Below are positions 1 through 13,826 of a stretch of DNA of 64,000 nucleotides, in pieces. The stretch's first letter is position 1, and each line of letters begins with the position of its first letter. The position numbers and the translations under genes were made by a program. This stretch comes from Diadophis punctatus similis (taxonomy: Eukaryota; Chordata; Lepidosauria; Squamata; Dipsadidae): contig JALIGW010000004.1 in assembly GCA_023053685.1 (NCBI GenBank), positions 86,320,249 to 86,384,248 of the forward strand, written 5' to 3'. The notes beneath the pieces are model-generated. The model saw only the letters and a list, made by a program, of their open reading frames with translations, was not told where the DNA came from and searched no databases.

Positions 1-3000
1 CCAGAGGAGATTGCGGGGATGCTCCCTGGTCAATGTTTTGCTTGAGAAGCTGCGCTCTGAAATAAACCAGACCAGCCAGGAGACAATGCAGCTCCTTCTC
101 TACCACGGCCCACAAAATGAGGCCTTTGGACAATTGAGAAGCCAAATGGGGCAAAGGGTGGAAGCTGAGGTAAAGGGCTTTTTATTGCCAGTTAAGGAGA
201 AACCTCCCTCAGCCATTTCTTGATGATGGTTTCATGATTGGTTTAACGCCCCAGAACTATATTTCATGATGCAGCCAACAGTTTGGTTCTGTCAAGGTTA
301 TAATCTTATTAAAAGATCTTCTTCTCAGTCAAATGTCCATCGGCCTGCAGCCTTACGCCTTCATTCTGAATTATAGCCACCCTTTTATGTAAAACAGTAC
401 AAGCGGAAGAATTGTGTATGTAGAGGAACAGGAAGTATTCATTGGCAACAAACCTGAAAGTTCATGAAAGTGACAGGCAGAAAAAGAATGTTTCTGCAGG
501 CAAAACTGGGCAAAGCCATTGTTGTAAAAGAAAGAAAGAAAGCAACCCCAGGAAGACCATAAACGCCAGAGAGGTTAAGCCTCTCCTGGGGGAGTTTGTT
601 TTGTATTTCCCAAGAAGGGGAACGCTGGGCCAACCGGAGGACAGTTTTAATAATGTAGGTTCGCACCTTGCCAGAGCTTCTGAGAAAAGTGAGAGTTTGT
701 CCTCCCAAAAGATAAGATCAAAGGATACAAGCCAGGACAGGGAGGAGGAGGAGAGGCAGATAAAATTCCAGCTCTCTCCCCTGGTATTATTACCTGGCTA
801 GCCTGAGCAGTTTCCCCCCCACCCCCCACCCCGAAATACAGTTGCAAGATTTCGCTTCCTGTCCAGCTACTCTCAAATCTCCTTCCAGGTTATTCTCTCT
901 CCCCTTTTCTTCTCCTTCCATTTCTTCTCCTTCCATTTCTCTGCTCTGCCCTCTTTCCACCCCTCACCTTCTCACCTTGGCCCTCTTCTTTTCAGATCCA
1001 CTCACAGATCCTGAAGCAAAAGGGGCAATTCCCACCCACCCACCCACACAGGCAATCGCTCGCCTGGTCCATGTACATGTGTATCTCCCTTCCCAGTTCC
1101 TGGCACCAGAGAATGGGCTATCAAATCTGCTTCTTCTCTAAAAAAGAGAATATTTCGGAATATCACACCAATGTCAGAGAAAGGAGAGAGAAGAGTGAGA
1201 GGAGGGTCGAAGCCTTTATCTGTTTTTCTTTTACATTCATCTTTTAAAAAGCCCTAAAATTAAGCCACTAGGCTCCAGGGAACAACCTCAATGGTTTTTA
1301 TAGATTGATGAGGAAAGATTTCAGTGGTAAAATGATCCTAGTCTTGGATTGAATTTTAAATTAATCTTGAATTTTAATTTTACCCTAAACCTGAAACTCA
1401 AACCATAACATGGCCTCTATTTACTGTCTTAGATAGAACAACTGAGATGACAGAATTTAATTTCTCCATTAGACCGAGCTGTAACTGCCTTCCTGCGCAT
1501 CTGCCTGTTTTCTATGAATTAGCCAGTCAGCAGGATGCAACCTATGTATGCAGGTTCTTGGAAATAGGCCCCCTTAATCAATGGGACCTACTTTGAATGC
1601 ACGTGTGTAAAATACTCGCTGACACAGGAATGGTTATTGCCTTGGCAAGAATGCAGAAGGGTCTTGCCACTGACTTCTTCCAATGTGGTTTTTTTTTCCC
1701 CCACTGTCTATTCTAGCCTACATCCTTCGAGTCCCCCAGAGGCTGTCAGCCCTTTGGAGTAGGCCAAACCAGGAAACAGACACTTCAAGGATTCCAGGAA
1801 TGTTGCTTTATTGTTGTGGGGCATAATTCTAGGGTCTTAGAAGCCTGGCCACGTTTCCCTCCACCCTATCTTATGCCAAATAGAAAGGAGGGGGGTGTTT
1901 TATTTCTCACTCTTTTCTCTTTCCAGGACTGAGTTGTCCTTTTCTCTCTCTTTACAACTCATATATCCCTTCATCAGTTACCTCCACATTTCTTTGGTCT
2001 CCCGTCTAAATATTGACAGCTCCACCCCTTCCTTGCTTCCAAGCTCAGAGACATTAATGCACAGGGGCTATACTCTGAAGGCCTCAGTGGGGCTGAGACA
2101 TCCCCTTCCTTCCTTCCTTCCTTCCTTCCTTCCTTCCTTCCTTCCTTCCTTCCTTCCTTCCTTCCTTCCTTCCTTCATGCATGGTGGCCTTCAGGAACAT
2201 CCAACAGGCTGAGCATCCCCTCTGCAGTAGGTCAGCCCTGAGCCTGTGAAGACAGGAACACCTGCCTCTTTCCATTCTCTTCTACTTGGTCTCCCCGTGG
2301 CAATCAGTTCTTGTCAACATTTCCAGTATATCTGGAGAAGGTCAACCAGCTTTGGATCTTAAGGACTTTGGGCTCCACCTCTTGCTCTCTTGGAACTTTT
2401 TGGACATCAGAGATTTGTGACACCATGGATGTCATGATGGAAAATGGCAGGGAGATGGGAATCCGTCATTTGCTGGGATGCCACGAGATGCTTGCCCAGG
2501 TGCTACACAACTAAATCCCTCCTAAAAGTGTGAGTCTTGGTGCCCTGGAATCTTACCCAGCCATCTAGTTGGGGGCTCCTCTTCCCCCCCCCCATCTTCC
2601 CTAGGAGGGCTCCGTGCCACAGACAGCTTTTACTTTCCAGTCTTGAGTTCCACCAGAATTAATTCAGGCCTTCAAGCCAAAGCCTTGAAATGAACATTTT
2701 GCAAGAGAAAGCAAATGCTTGGCGGGTCCAGAACACACTGCAGATATTACTGTAAACAGCAGGGAAAGTCATTATTTCTGGGACGGATCGATTCTGAATG
2801 CCGTCTTCCAGGGAAAGAAGCTATAGATGATTTTGCTGAGCTTGTGGTGATGCCTTCTATTTTGGGAGCACTTTCTTAATTGCTTTTCTCCAAGAACAAC
2901 AACACATAACAGCCTATTTTGCCTTTGCGTGTAAAGCAGCGGTGATATAACTGGAACAGCCTAAATGAGCAGCTGCTTTATCTCCATGGAAAGGAAGAAA

Positions 3001-3407
3001 CCTAATTATCTGGTTTTTCCTCAACTTTGCCGTATCAGCTGCTCTTTTTTAAAACTCTGGTGATTATCCTTTCTTTCCTCTACAAAATAATTTGCTTGCC
3101 AACCAAGTTTGACAAAAGTAAGTTGAAGATCAAGGTATTTCCTTACACATTAATGCACACCTACTAATTTTCTGCCCGTTCTATTATAAACAAAAATTAA
3201 CATTTTTTTTTTGCCAGCTGGGAGAGAAAGGCACATGCTAGAGATGTCTGAGTTATGGGACCTTTACACAGATGTGTTCAAAAGTGCTTCAAATCTTCCA
3301 AAATAATTAGGATCACATTATTCTAGTTATTCTTTTATAAGGTGTACAGTCATAAAATGTTTTGGTAGAGCCAAGTCTGAAGAAAGATGTGGCCTTTTCA
3401 AGAGTTA
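1..3407. other. Intergenic DNA, no gene seen
   Basis: No coding exon, RNA gene or complete transposon was recognised here. Open frames are short and lack family motifs. The only clear repeat is the CTTC array at about 2104-2176. The part around 2,800-3,240 is non-repetitive, AT-rich and carries homeodomain- and GATA-like words, so it may be a conserved noncoding element, but sequence alone cannot show this. Confidence 0.6.
2104..2176. repeat. (CTTC)n microsatellite
   Basis: About 18 uninterrupted copies of a CTTC tetranucleotide. Both strands give low-complexity open frames (Pro-Ser-Phe-Leu or Glu-Gly-Arg-Lys repeats), which are artefacts. Confidence 0.97.
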
Positions 3408-4047
3408 GAATATAGAATAGAATATAGAATAACAGAGTTGGAAGGGACCTTGGAGGTCTTCTAGTCCAACCCCCTGCTTAGGCAGGAAACCCTACACCAC
3501 TTCAGACAAATGGTTATCCAACATCTTCTTAAAAACTTCCAGTGTTGGAGCATTCACAACTTCTGGAGGCAAGTTATTCCACTGATTACCGGCAATTGTT
3601 CTAACTATCAGGAAATTTCTCCTTAGTTCTAACTTGCTTCTCTCCTTGATTAGTTTCCACCCATTGCTTCTTGTTCTACCCTCAGGTGCTTTGAAGAATA
3701 ATTTGACTCCCTCTTCTTTGTGGCGACCCCTGAGATATTGGAAGACTGCTATCATGTCTCCTCTAGTCCTTCTTTTCACTAAACTAGACCTACCCAGTTC
3801 CTGCAACCGTTCTTCATATGTTTTAGCCTCCAGTCCCCTAATCATCTTTGTTGCTCTTCTCTGCACTCTTTCTAGAGTCTCAACATCCTTTTTACATCGT
3901 GGTGACCAAAACTGAATGCAGTATTCCAAGTGTGTCCCTACCAAGGCCTTATAAAGTGGTATTAACACTTCATGTGATTTTGATTCTATCCCTCTGTTTA
4001 TGCAGCCTAGAACTGTGTTGGCTTTTTTGGCAGCACGATCCCCTGCT
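3408..4047 (-). mobile_element. CR1 LINE, 5'-truncated 3' end
   Basis: Decayed 3' part of a CR1 non-LTR retrotransposon on the minus strand. The frame at 3492-4045 encodes the C-terminal end of the CR1 reverse transcriptase, including the signatures LEYCIQFWSP, LERVQRRATKMI, YEERLQELG, KRRTRGDMI and WNNLPPEVVNAPTLEVFK. It stays open upstream to about 4045 (AAKKANTVLGCINRG), where the element is truncated. The 3' UTR words 'gagttggaagggacc' and 'tctagtccaaccccctgc' and the terminal AGAATA-type repeats (3410-3440) are diagnostic of CR1. The frame is intact but covers only the thumb region, so it cannot act. It resembles chicken and squamate CR1 copies. Confidence 0.95.
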
Positions 4048-5134
4048 TATTTGAGTTATCATTATCACAGCTACCTTGACATGTCACTTTAGTGTCCCTA
4101 TTAAGGTCAGCAAACCTATATCTGTTATGCTGGGACACAGCAAAAGCTTTGTGTTTATGGTTCACAGCTCTCACCCTGCCAGATCCCACAGTTGTCTGTA
4201 CTGCCCTTCTCCTGCAGGATCTTTGTGGTAGAGGGGTCTGATAGCGTGGCAACTCAATAGAGTGGAATGGCAGAATTGGGCTGGATTGGTTGTGGTTTAA
4301 AAAAAAGGCAAGATGGTGGCTGTTGTGGGGTGATCAAAGCTCTGCCTGGTTATTTTGCACATGTGTTGCAAGTGCCGTGTGGACAGACAAAATCAGGTGA
4401 AGCTTCCAGGGGATCCTCTCCCCAAAACGCTCCTTAGCAACCTCTTCTACAAATATGAAATATTGCATTCAATTCCTCAGTAAGATTTCAAAACCTGATT
4501 CTGAATTGGTGCCATTTATTTTCAGGTTCTCATTCAGGTCCTCTGACCAAGGAAAGTCATCGTGGGCAGTTTCAATGGCATCTGTATAAATAAGTTTATA
4601 AAAGAAAATTTATATGAATAGGACCCCTTGTTATGCAGCAGACCTTAAGGACAAGGTGTGAATAGCAAAGCTGCAAAAGCTTACAATAATAATTGGAAGG
4701 AAATCCATCCAAAAGGAGGAGTCGAGGGTCAAGTTGAAGCTCCCTCAAACTCTTACTTGACAAAAATGCACCCTGTGGCACCTTCCCCCCTCCCCCAAGC
4801 TCTCTCTCTCTCTCTCTCTCTCTGGCAGAGTTAGGGAGTTCAGAGACATTTACCATCTCCTTTCTTCAGCTGTTCCTAAAACAATCCTTCCTCAGCTGGC
4901 TGCTATTGCAATGATTTAAAGCAAAGGAGAAGTGACAAGAGCTGGAAGTCCTTCATGGAAGACAAAGGATGGGCCCTTCCTGAGCCAAAGCCCACAGTCA
5001 ACAGGAAAGATAACTTACTTCTAGCACAAGGGATCCATGGTGACAGGAATACCTCCTGGATCAGAGGGGAATGTTGGCAAGCACACCACAAAGGACAACG
5101 TGCATGCGAGGACCTGCCGTGTCCCTCCAGCCTG

Positions 5135-5138
<4 letters not shown>

Positions 5139-5194
<56 letters not shown>
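5139..5194. repeat. (CA)n(GA)n compound microsatellite
   Basis: An uninterrupted CA run turns directly into a GA run. The same type of switch recurs at 22,354-22,453. Confidence 0.97.
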
Positions 5195-5198
<4 letters not shown>

Positions 5199-6924
5199 TG
5201 ATTCTCTTATGAGATATCTGAGTGGAAACAGGCACAGAGAAATAGGCGTGGACTGGACTGCTGATGGTGTTTCTCTAAAACATTGCACTGCTTGGAAATG
5301 AAAGAACTGGAACAAGGTACATAAGATACAGCTACATTCGCAAAGAGCCAGTAGAACCATAAATAATAGATGGCTACCCTGCAGGTTGGTATATCGTGAA
5401 AAATGAACCAGCGGCGTATCTTCTTCTTTACCACTTGAATGCTTCAGTTGAATATCTAACCCAGATTAGGACTGACTCTGCTTAGTTCCACCTGCCCAAA
5501 AAAATTAGCCAAAATCAGTGAGAGGTTTTTCTCTAGCTAAATCCACCCCTGGAGTCCACTGATGAGTTCAATGGCTTTGAACCACAACTGTTCCAAAGTC
5601 GGCCCTTCAATCTCTCAGGAGACCCAAAGAGTCATATCTATGTTGATTTTAATATTTTAAAGTAATATATAATATGTATACATCAATCAAATGTCTGATG
5701 AAGACTGAGATTGATGAAAATATTTCCTATCAACCAACCGAAAATATGTTTGTTTTTAAAGATGATGGGTAAAATTATTATTTTTTAAAAAAACATCAGA
5801 TTTAAAGAGTTAAAAAAAACTAGAAAATTGGGTAGAGAGGTATTATGTTATAAAGTAATACTAAATATTACTAAATGAAAATAAAAGAATCCATCCAGAG
5901 TTGTATAGATTGGAATGTTTATAAAGCAAACAAGCAAACAAACAATGAACTGATTCTTTCAGAAATAATACCGGTATGAGATCAAGTTATGTTATTGACA
6001 ATTGTTTAAAATGATTTATTGACCTCAATATCCATCCTGGGCATTCTATTATTAGTGTACTTGTGAAATAGCAACAATCCAAGAATGGATCTGCAACATT
6101 CCCCTATAATTTGGACAGACCATTTCTTTTTACAGATCTTTAACCTTAAAGGATGGGATATTTTTAGAGACAATTCAGTGAGGAATTTTTCAACCAGCCA
6201 AGCTATGCCAAGATGACTCTGGCATCCGGGCTGTTGTAGCAGAGGCAGAACTTTTGAATGGCAGTCCGTGTTCCTTCTGAAATGTTTTTAAGGCAGTTAA
6301 AAATGATGAATAAGGATCAGAGTCAAACACACCCCTTGCTGCATTTGATAATTTATGGATATTTGAAAAGGAAGAGGGAAATGGCTCCAGAGGCTGCATC
6401 TTCATGGCAATCTTTCATGGATTTACTACAAACATCTGCCTGCCAGGCCCTGCTGGGGCCATCAGGAAGAAGCAGACCAAGTGGAGAAAAGAGAAGGATT
6501 GATTGAACGGTCAAGGTTTCGTTCAGGCCAGTGAACACGTGGCTGCTGAGGTAGAAAGGAGTTTTCCCTGAAGGGGAATTGAAAGACAAGGGAAAATGCT
6601 TCTTTGAGAATGCGGAGGTTTTGTCAGGTGGTTCCCGAAAACGGGGGGGGGGGGGGGGGCAAAGAGAAAAAAGAAAGAGTGGATTGTGAAGAGCTTTGCA
6701 GAACACAAATCAGCCAGGCCAGGCCAGGGGCCCTCGCAAATCTCCCACCACCACCACCACCAGCAGCCTGGCACCTTTCAGCTCCAGGCTTGGCTTCAGT
6801 GTAGAAGCAGTGTAGTAGCATCCCATTGTTAGTCAATTAAAGCAAGTGAGGGACCTATAATTACATGATATCACCAGGATGGAATTATTTATTTTTCCAG
6901 GAGGAGCAAGTTGTATTTGCAATA

Positions 6925-7009
6925 GGAAGGAAGGAAGGAAGGAAGGAAGGAAGGAAGGAAGGAAGGAAGGAAGGAAGGAAGGAAGGAAGGAAGGAAGGAA
7001 GGAAGGAAA
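6925..7009. repeat. (GGAA)n microsatellite
   Basis: About 21 uninterrupted GGAA units. GGAA is also the core of ETS-factor sites, but here it is simply a long tandem array flanked by unique DNA. Confidence 0.97.
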
Positions 7010-10000
7010 GCATTTCGGCTAGGATGCAAGTCAGCTCTGCTGTTGACTTCCTTGTTTGTGGTTGTTTCTGTCGATGAGGCTGGGGGCTCCCTACCCTGAA
7101 GCCCACCCTGCTTTGGCATATATACTGGTTTGTTGGATAGTTATTGTTTGTTCAATTAATAAGCTTTCTAAAAGTTATCACTGCTTGTTGGTGGAAGAAT
7201 GGAGTTTTAATTCTTTAATCAGATCCTTCATTTCATTAAGATGATATGGCAGCTGCATGGCTTGGATGTCTACAATTATTTTTCTTCTCCATCAATTTAT
7301 TTCCGTTGTGGCTGATAAAAAGTTCTTAAATCAAATCTATAATGGATCCCAAAGAGGCTGACTGAACACAAAGTTTGTATTTTGCTTTCTTTCTTTTCTG
7401 CAGCTGGTTCCAGTTTAATCCTCACGTCTCCCAAACCTGAAAATGTCCCCGTCCCCCCCACTTCTTTGCCTGAAAGGTTCAGAAAATTTAATGCACGACA
7501 AACAACGAAGCCAAAACTCCAGAGGCGATCTGCTTATATGGGACGGATATCAGCAACGGGAAGGGGATAAACGGATCCGTCCTTTAAAGTCTGTGGGGTG
7601 AGGATGAACAAGTTGCTTAGGGTATTTATTAGTATGAAGAGGAAGCTCTGTAAAGCAACTCCTCTTAGGAACATATAAATAGAAGACAGCCTTCATTGGC
7701 ATGAATAATTCCCTTGTGCTCTGAACTCTGAAGCTGCTGGTTACACCCACTGGCGTGCTCGCAAAAGCCGATTTTCTGGAATTTTTCATGCCGGTTGAGA
7801 GGAGAGCTGGGCCCCGATCCTTAGTGTGCCAATCAACTCTTCAGTGGCTATCAGCATGGCATGGCAGTGGCAACGGAGCCAACATAGCCAGTTGTATATT
7901 TATCAGCACATCACCACTCATGCCTTTGGCTAAAACACACCTGGTACAGTTGCAGTCTATTTACTCCAATAAAACTATTTGTGGATGCACAAATGCAGAG
8001 ATGCAAGAAACGAGACCTTGCACACTACCAGAATTCACACATGATGCTAAACTATTGTGGAGAATCAGGGACCTTGAGTGGGTGAAAAACAAGAACTGTT
8101 GTGTAAGCAGAGAGAGCTGAACCATCCTTGAGTCCAGGGGAAAATGCTGCCAATGAGTAAGGACTGAATTGATGATGTCAGCAAAGATCAGAAAACTGCC
8201 AAATGGCAAAAAGGAGACAGAAGGCAGGCAAAACCTGCTGGGGGGGGGGCGAGGGGAGAGAGATAAAAAGAATTTACTTTTCATTTGATATCTCTTGACT
8301 TCAGAGGGATAGAAAACTTTCTGGGGCCTCTGGAAATAATAAGGTGACTCTTTTGAAGACACTTTGGCCTCGTCCCATTCAGATGACAGTGTGGCTGGAG
8401 GCATTTGATGGTCCCAGCTCATCCTCCACTCCTACTCCAGCTGTGAGTTTTCTTGGCAAAGAGGCGGATCTCCTTTGCAAGCACCAAGGGTTGCTGGAGG
8501 AGTAGCTGGTTTGTGTTTGATCTTGGTTACCGCAAAGAACTGATTCATTGATACTTCCCTGTTCTAGCATTGGCCAGAAAGGGCACTTTCTGATTGGCTG
8601 ATTTCTTTATTTAAAAAAAAAAAACCAAGGGCTTTCAGACTCACAGGAAGGAGGGGCCTGGATGGACGTCTTTTATTTTTTGGACCTATCTGGAAATACC
8701 AGAATTTCAGTTTGGAACTCCGCTCCGGATTCTTGCCAACCCACCAAGGCTGTTGAAGGAATCGGTTTTACAAACTCTGCCAATACGTTCCTCGAAGAAG
8801 AGCGTTCCATTTGCAAACTTTCTTTTCTAAAATCAGGCCTGGTTTCTTCTCCAAGATCAAGCAACACCTCTGGCATATGAGCAATCTCTAGTCAGAAACA
8901 GCCTCCTTAGTTTTGCCATCAGACCTGGTCACTCACTATGGCAGGCATTTCAAAAGCCTGGCCGCTGATCTTCTTCAACTGCCGGGTTTTCCAGCAGGTG
9001 TAACATTTAAACTGTCGGTTGATGTTTTTATTGAATAAATTTCAGAAATACCTAACTTCCAGCCAAGGCAGACTTGCGATTAAACAAATAAAAAGCCACT
9101 TAGTGCTGACTCCTAATATACATAACTCTAGCAAGCCATGACAATCTGTACATTTTGAAGCTAATGGAAGTCAAAATATGAATGATATACGAGTTCCCTT
9201 TTATTTCCTTACATTGCATGAGAAAACCCCGGATCTTTCTGACCCAAATTTCATCTGCAATAATAAGAAATGATATTACAGTTATTATTAAATGATATTT
9301 AAAGTGAATAAATAATCATTGATAAATTGATTGTAATTTCTATCATTGGTATTATCAATTTAAATTGCCAAGAATTTAAAACATTGAAAGGAGACATTGG
9401 ATCTGGAGAGGTGCAGGATTTCTATCTAGAAAAAGGGGGTGTTGTGCTCTAAAAGGCAGCAAAACTCTGGGGTTGCAGTGAGTCCTCCTTGAGAGTCGCA
9501 TGGAACACTGTGAAGGGCACCAGGAATAAAAATGTACCAAAATACACATTCCCCAAAGGAGGCTACACATAGAAGGAGATCGAGGCGCTCTTCTCTTACT
9601 CCAGAGAGGAAGACGTGAATGCAAGAAGCAAACTGCGATTGGTTTTTCAAAGCAACTTCCAAGAGCAGCAGGAGCGGTTCAATGGGGGCAAACTGGTTGC
9701 CCAGTGAACAGGGAGGCTTCCCTGCTCATGTCGGTGTTGACGGAGGAAACGTTGACTGGGAATTCGGTACTTATCCCCAGGATAGACTCCAGAGCCGAAT
9801 GGCCACTTCCCTGCCTGGGATTCTCCAATCTGGGCTTGGGAGAGAATAATCCGATTTATTATTCAAATCTGTAATTTCAGTTTGACTCATCAGCTCAGAC
9901 TTGCTGATTATCCAAATGTCAGTTCAATTCTATTTAAGTTTTCAAATCAAGCTGTTGAATCAAACTGCCTTGGAGATATTTGATTCGACTCAATGCAAAT

Positions 10001-11164
10001 AGAGATGCACAAAGACACAAAAGTGTCTTTCAATCCGCTTGAAGGCGCCCTAGTCAGTCAGTGGAGCTAAATTCATGTTGAGTCAAATGTTCAATTTAAA
10101 AGGGTGATTTGTTTATGTTACAGTTGAATCGAAGCTTTAAAATGAGGCTTAGGACAGCACTAATACACACACACACACACATAGAGCAGGGTACGAGGAA
10201 TGAAATGTGTGTCACAATATCCCTGTGCAAATTCCATCTCTTCCATCCTTGTCTATGATGTCGTGACACCCGTTTTGGCATCCTCAAGATTAAGAGCAGA
10301 TGCCTAGACTCCAAGGGTGGCTGTTGCTAGAAATCTGAATTAATTACTTGGAATTAGTTCAAGGGCCTCCAGAGATTCTCTATGCCTGCAATTTGCAACC
10401 TGCTGTGGAGCACTGAAAGTTCAAGAACTACCCAGCAATCAATTTTTCTTTTCAGATCTCAAACCCCTTTTAATCCCTGTGTGGATCCCAGTTTTAATAA
10501 TGTTCAAATATGTGTGTATTTAATAATAATATTTATCTGTCCCATCTCTTCTGTATGGTGGTGTAGTTCAAAGAATAACTACAGATGATGCATGGCACAA
10601 GAAACCTCTTGCAAGTCAGCAACATTAATACTCTACACACATCCACACAAAGTTAACAATGGCAGTTGTAGATACTTCTCCAAATCCCCCTTCACTGGAT
10701 CTCAATTTTCTCCAGGAGATGATGGGAAACTTTCATAAATGTATTCAGAAAACCAGTTAATTGTCCTCCTGAGCCAACAAACTCCCCCTATGAGCTTCAC
10801 GCACAAGAAGATCATTTGGGAAAGAAAATATGCTGAAAATGTGAAACTATTACAAGTTCTAAATTGAACATCGCCACCTTCTTGGATTGGAAAGGAGAAT
10901 TAAGTTGTGTGGATCAGCTGGTATGCGATGCTTTGCATGCCTTTGGAGAGACTGCAAGAGATTTTGAGGGAGACAACACATGTCACCTATTACAATGTGT
11001 ACAATGAACTTCTGTGTAGAATATATCTCTGTCTCTATGCAGTCCAATGACTAGATAACTTAAAAACCCTTGTACCTGCTCAAAATAATGCAACTTGCTT
11101 CCAAATTTCATGCCATTGTGATTTTAAAAAACAACAGAAAGGATATAGGTGCAGTGAAGCCATC

Positions 11165-11254
11165 GTTTTTCAAACTTGGCAACTTTAAGATGGGTGAACG
11201 TCAGGTCCCTGAATTCCTCAGCCAGCATGCTTAAAGTTGCCAACTTTGAAAACA
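11165..11254. mobile_element. Fold-back MITE (hAT-like), degraded
   Basis: The left arm 'caaacttggcaactttaag' and right arm 'cttaaagttgccaactttg' are near-perfect inverted repeats around a short centre containing 'gaattcctcagccagc'. This is the same small palindromic family seen at 27,525-27,643, 46,267-46,360 and 57,065-57,545. No clear target duplication is left. It has no coding capacity and would depend on a hAT transposase supplied elsewhere. Confidence 0.75.
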
Positions 11255-13008
11255 CTGAATTGGGCTTTTCTGCTTTTGCCATGCACAATATTAGGAGAAG
11301 GGGGCTCAGCCCTGGGGAGGCATTGGGGGGAGGGGACATTTGCTGGGTTGATGGAAGATGGCTCTGTTGACTTTGGGAGGGGAAAATGCTTCTCAAAAGC
11401 CGGTTTGGTGATGTTGGCACAATCCTAAGAAAGCCACACAGCCGGCTTGCTATAGGCACACATGTGGACAGACATCAATGAGAAAATGAAAAATATATAA
11501 TTTTCTGAAGGCATCTAAAAGCAGGTATGAGACAGGGGTCCTCCCTTCCTCAAGAGCTTGACCTTCTTGGAAAGGAGACAAGTGAGGTCCTGGGAGGAAT
11601 GAGTCAACTAGAGTTGTGCTCACATTTGGTCCTTCCGTGCTTATGTTTAAGTCTGGGAAAATGTTCCTATGTCTCTGACTGAAAGAAAAAGACATTATTC
11701 CTTTTCCCAGAAAATGTCCATCAAAGGCTGCTATACTCCTAAACCAAAAGTAGACATTGTAAGTTGTACTTATTGCTTGACTCTTTCATTCATGGACCAA
11801 CTGCTTCATCCTTTGTTAGGAGGATGTTTCTATCAAAACTCTGGTTAAAATCGTACCTGCATTTCATGTGCATCTGGGTACCTCTGTAAAAGGCAGGGAG
11901 AAGTCATCTCAGATGTCAGAAGAACATAAATTGGATGTTTCTTCTTGTCACCAGCCCTAACCTTTGATGGGTTCTGATTTCAGGCCAAGAAAAACATTTC
12001 ATTTGGGCAACTTTCTGAAATCAAATGTGATCTTTATTACCCATCACTATTTTTCTTTATATGCGTATCCATATGTGTTTGAACTGAATAGTCTGAGGAA
12101 CTCGGAGAACTAAAATGTTTTCTGAAGGGGGAATGAAACACTGAATGTTAAGAAAGATGAAGAGATGGAAAGGGGCAGTTTTCTTCAGATCAGTTCTCAG
12201 TCTAGGATGGAATTAAATGTCCTTATTTCTTACTTCCATCGATAATAAAGATGCACTGATAGGAGAAGCAAGGTCACCTTAACCTGCCCACTCTCACCTC
12301 TTGGGTTAAATTCAAGCATGGCTATTGTAATTCTCCCTCTTCCTCCTCCTCCTCCTCCTTCCCCCACTGGTCTCCCCCACTGGTCCCCAACGTTTGGATC
12401 ACAGCTGTCAAGGAAAGAAGAACCGCAAGGAGAGATGGGAGGATTCAACTGACCTGGCCTAAATTTCTGAGGGTGATTGGTCATCAAAACCTTAGAAATA
12501 AATAGGAGGGTTTTTACCAAAAAGAGTTTCACTGTATAAAGAAATTGAGAATGTTTATAGCTCAGCCTTTTTCCCCATAATCCTGTTTTCTAGATCCAAG
12601 ATTCTTTTTCAGTGTAAGTCTATATCAAAACAGAGACCTCAATTATTACCTTACTGAAACAAAGTTCTGCTCAAAAATAAAAATACGGTAACCATGAGCC
12701 TATTTACTACATTTTTATGAACTATAACTTCAAGCCACGATTAGACATGTAAAGATCTTTGTAAGACTCTTCGACCTGTCCCTTCCCCAAATCACAGCCT
12801 TCTGCCGCCACCATAACCGTCATCGTCCGTCATGGACTCTCTTGCCACACTCCATGTTGGTTTCAGGCTGTGGAGACTCCACCCAATCTTGCCATGAAGA
12901 GTTCAGCCAATTCCTCAATGGAAATTCCTTTTTGTTCATATAGCAAACTTACTTCCTAATTCCTTCCTTCCTTCTTTCTTTCTTTCTTTTTTACTTTCTT
13001 TCTTTTTC
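11255..13008. other. Intergenic DNA, no gene seen
   Basis: Unique sequence with a CCT-rich stretch near 12,340-12,365 and a CTTCC/TTTC-rich tract at 12,959-13,012 that abuts the LINE fragment to the right. No supported gene. Confidence 0.55.
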
Positions 13009-13704
13009 TTTTGAAAAAGCACAACAAAGAATGTTCTTTCTGCGCCAACTCAGGAAGCTCAAACTGCCCAAAGAGCTGCTGATTCAGTTCTACAGAGGAA
13101 TTATTGAGTCTGTCATCTGCACCTCTATAACTGTCTGGTTCGGTTCTGCAACCCAACAAGACAGACACAGACTTCAGAGGATAATCAGAACTGCAGAAAA
13201 AACCATTGCTACCAACCTGCCTTCCATTGAGGACCTGTATACTGCACCAGTCAAAAAGAGGGCCGTGAAAATATTTACAGATCCCTCACATCCTGGACAT
13301 AAATTGTTTCAAATCCTACCCTCAAAACGAGGCTATAGAGCACTGCACACCAAGACAACTAGACACAAGAACAGTTTTTCCCCGAACACCATCACTCTGC
13401 TAAACAAATAATTCCCTCAACACTGTCAAACTATTTACTAAGTCTACACTACTATTAATCTTCTCATCGTTCCTATCACCCATCTCCTCCCACTTATGAC
13501 TGCATGACTGTAACTTGTTGCTTGTATCCTTACGATTTATATTAATATTGATTGTTTCCTGATTGCTTATTTGAACCCTATGACAATCATTAAGTGTTGT
13601 ACCTCATGATTCTTGACAAATGTATCTTTTCTTTTATGTACACTGAGAGTATATGCACCAAAGACAAATTCCTTGTGTGTCCAATCACTCTTGGCCAATA
13701 AAGA
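13009..13704 (+). mobile_element. L2/CR1-group LINE 3' end (seeds ATTCT repeat)
   Basis: C-terminal end of the reverse transcriptase of a jockey/CR1-superfamily LINE plus its 3' UTR. The open frame to 13,411 reads MFFLRQLRKLKLPKELL, then SITVWFGSATQQDR, LQRIIRTAEKTI, DPSHPGHKLFQILPSKRGYR and TTRHKNSFSPNTITLLNK before a stop, with no disruption. The 3' UTR continues to 'ggccaataaagaattct', where the tail becomes ATTCT repeats. The same family is present on the minus strand at 59,196-60,365, where the RT palm is also preserved. 5'-truncated and inactive. In snakes, such L3/CR1-type LINEs are reported to seed microsatellites of this kind, and this copy fits that pattern. Confidence 0.93.
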
Positions 13705-13826
13705 ATTCTATTCTATTCTATTCTATTCTATTCTATTCTATTCTATTCTATTCTATTCTACTCTACTCTACTCTACTCTACTCTACTCTACTCTACTCTA
13801 CTCTACTCTACTCTACTCTACTCTTT

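Larger units (their letters stand above)
4048..11164. other. Intergenic DNA with microsatellites only
   Basis: Seven kilobases of mostly unique AT-rich sequence. I see no exon with a convincing protein family, no RNA gene and no complete transposon. Simple repeats are (CT)n near 4798-4824, the CA/GA array at 5139-5194, a 17-base poly-G run near 6643-6659, (GGAA)n at 6925-7009 and a short CA run near 10165-10182. The short open frames (for example 7755-8120 and 7961-8422) overlap on opposite strands and show no recognisable motif. Confidence 0.55.

Noticed and set aside
3492..3968. 158-codon minus-strand frame as a host gene
   Set aside because: Matches the CR1 reverse-transcriptase C-terminus and continues upstream in frame to the truncation point; no host-gene context.
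13031..13411. 126-codon frame as a host gene
   Set aside because: It is the intact C-terminal end of a LINE reverse transcriptase followed by the LINE 3' UTR.
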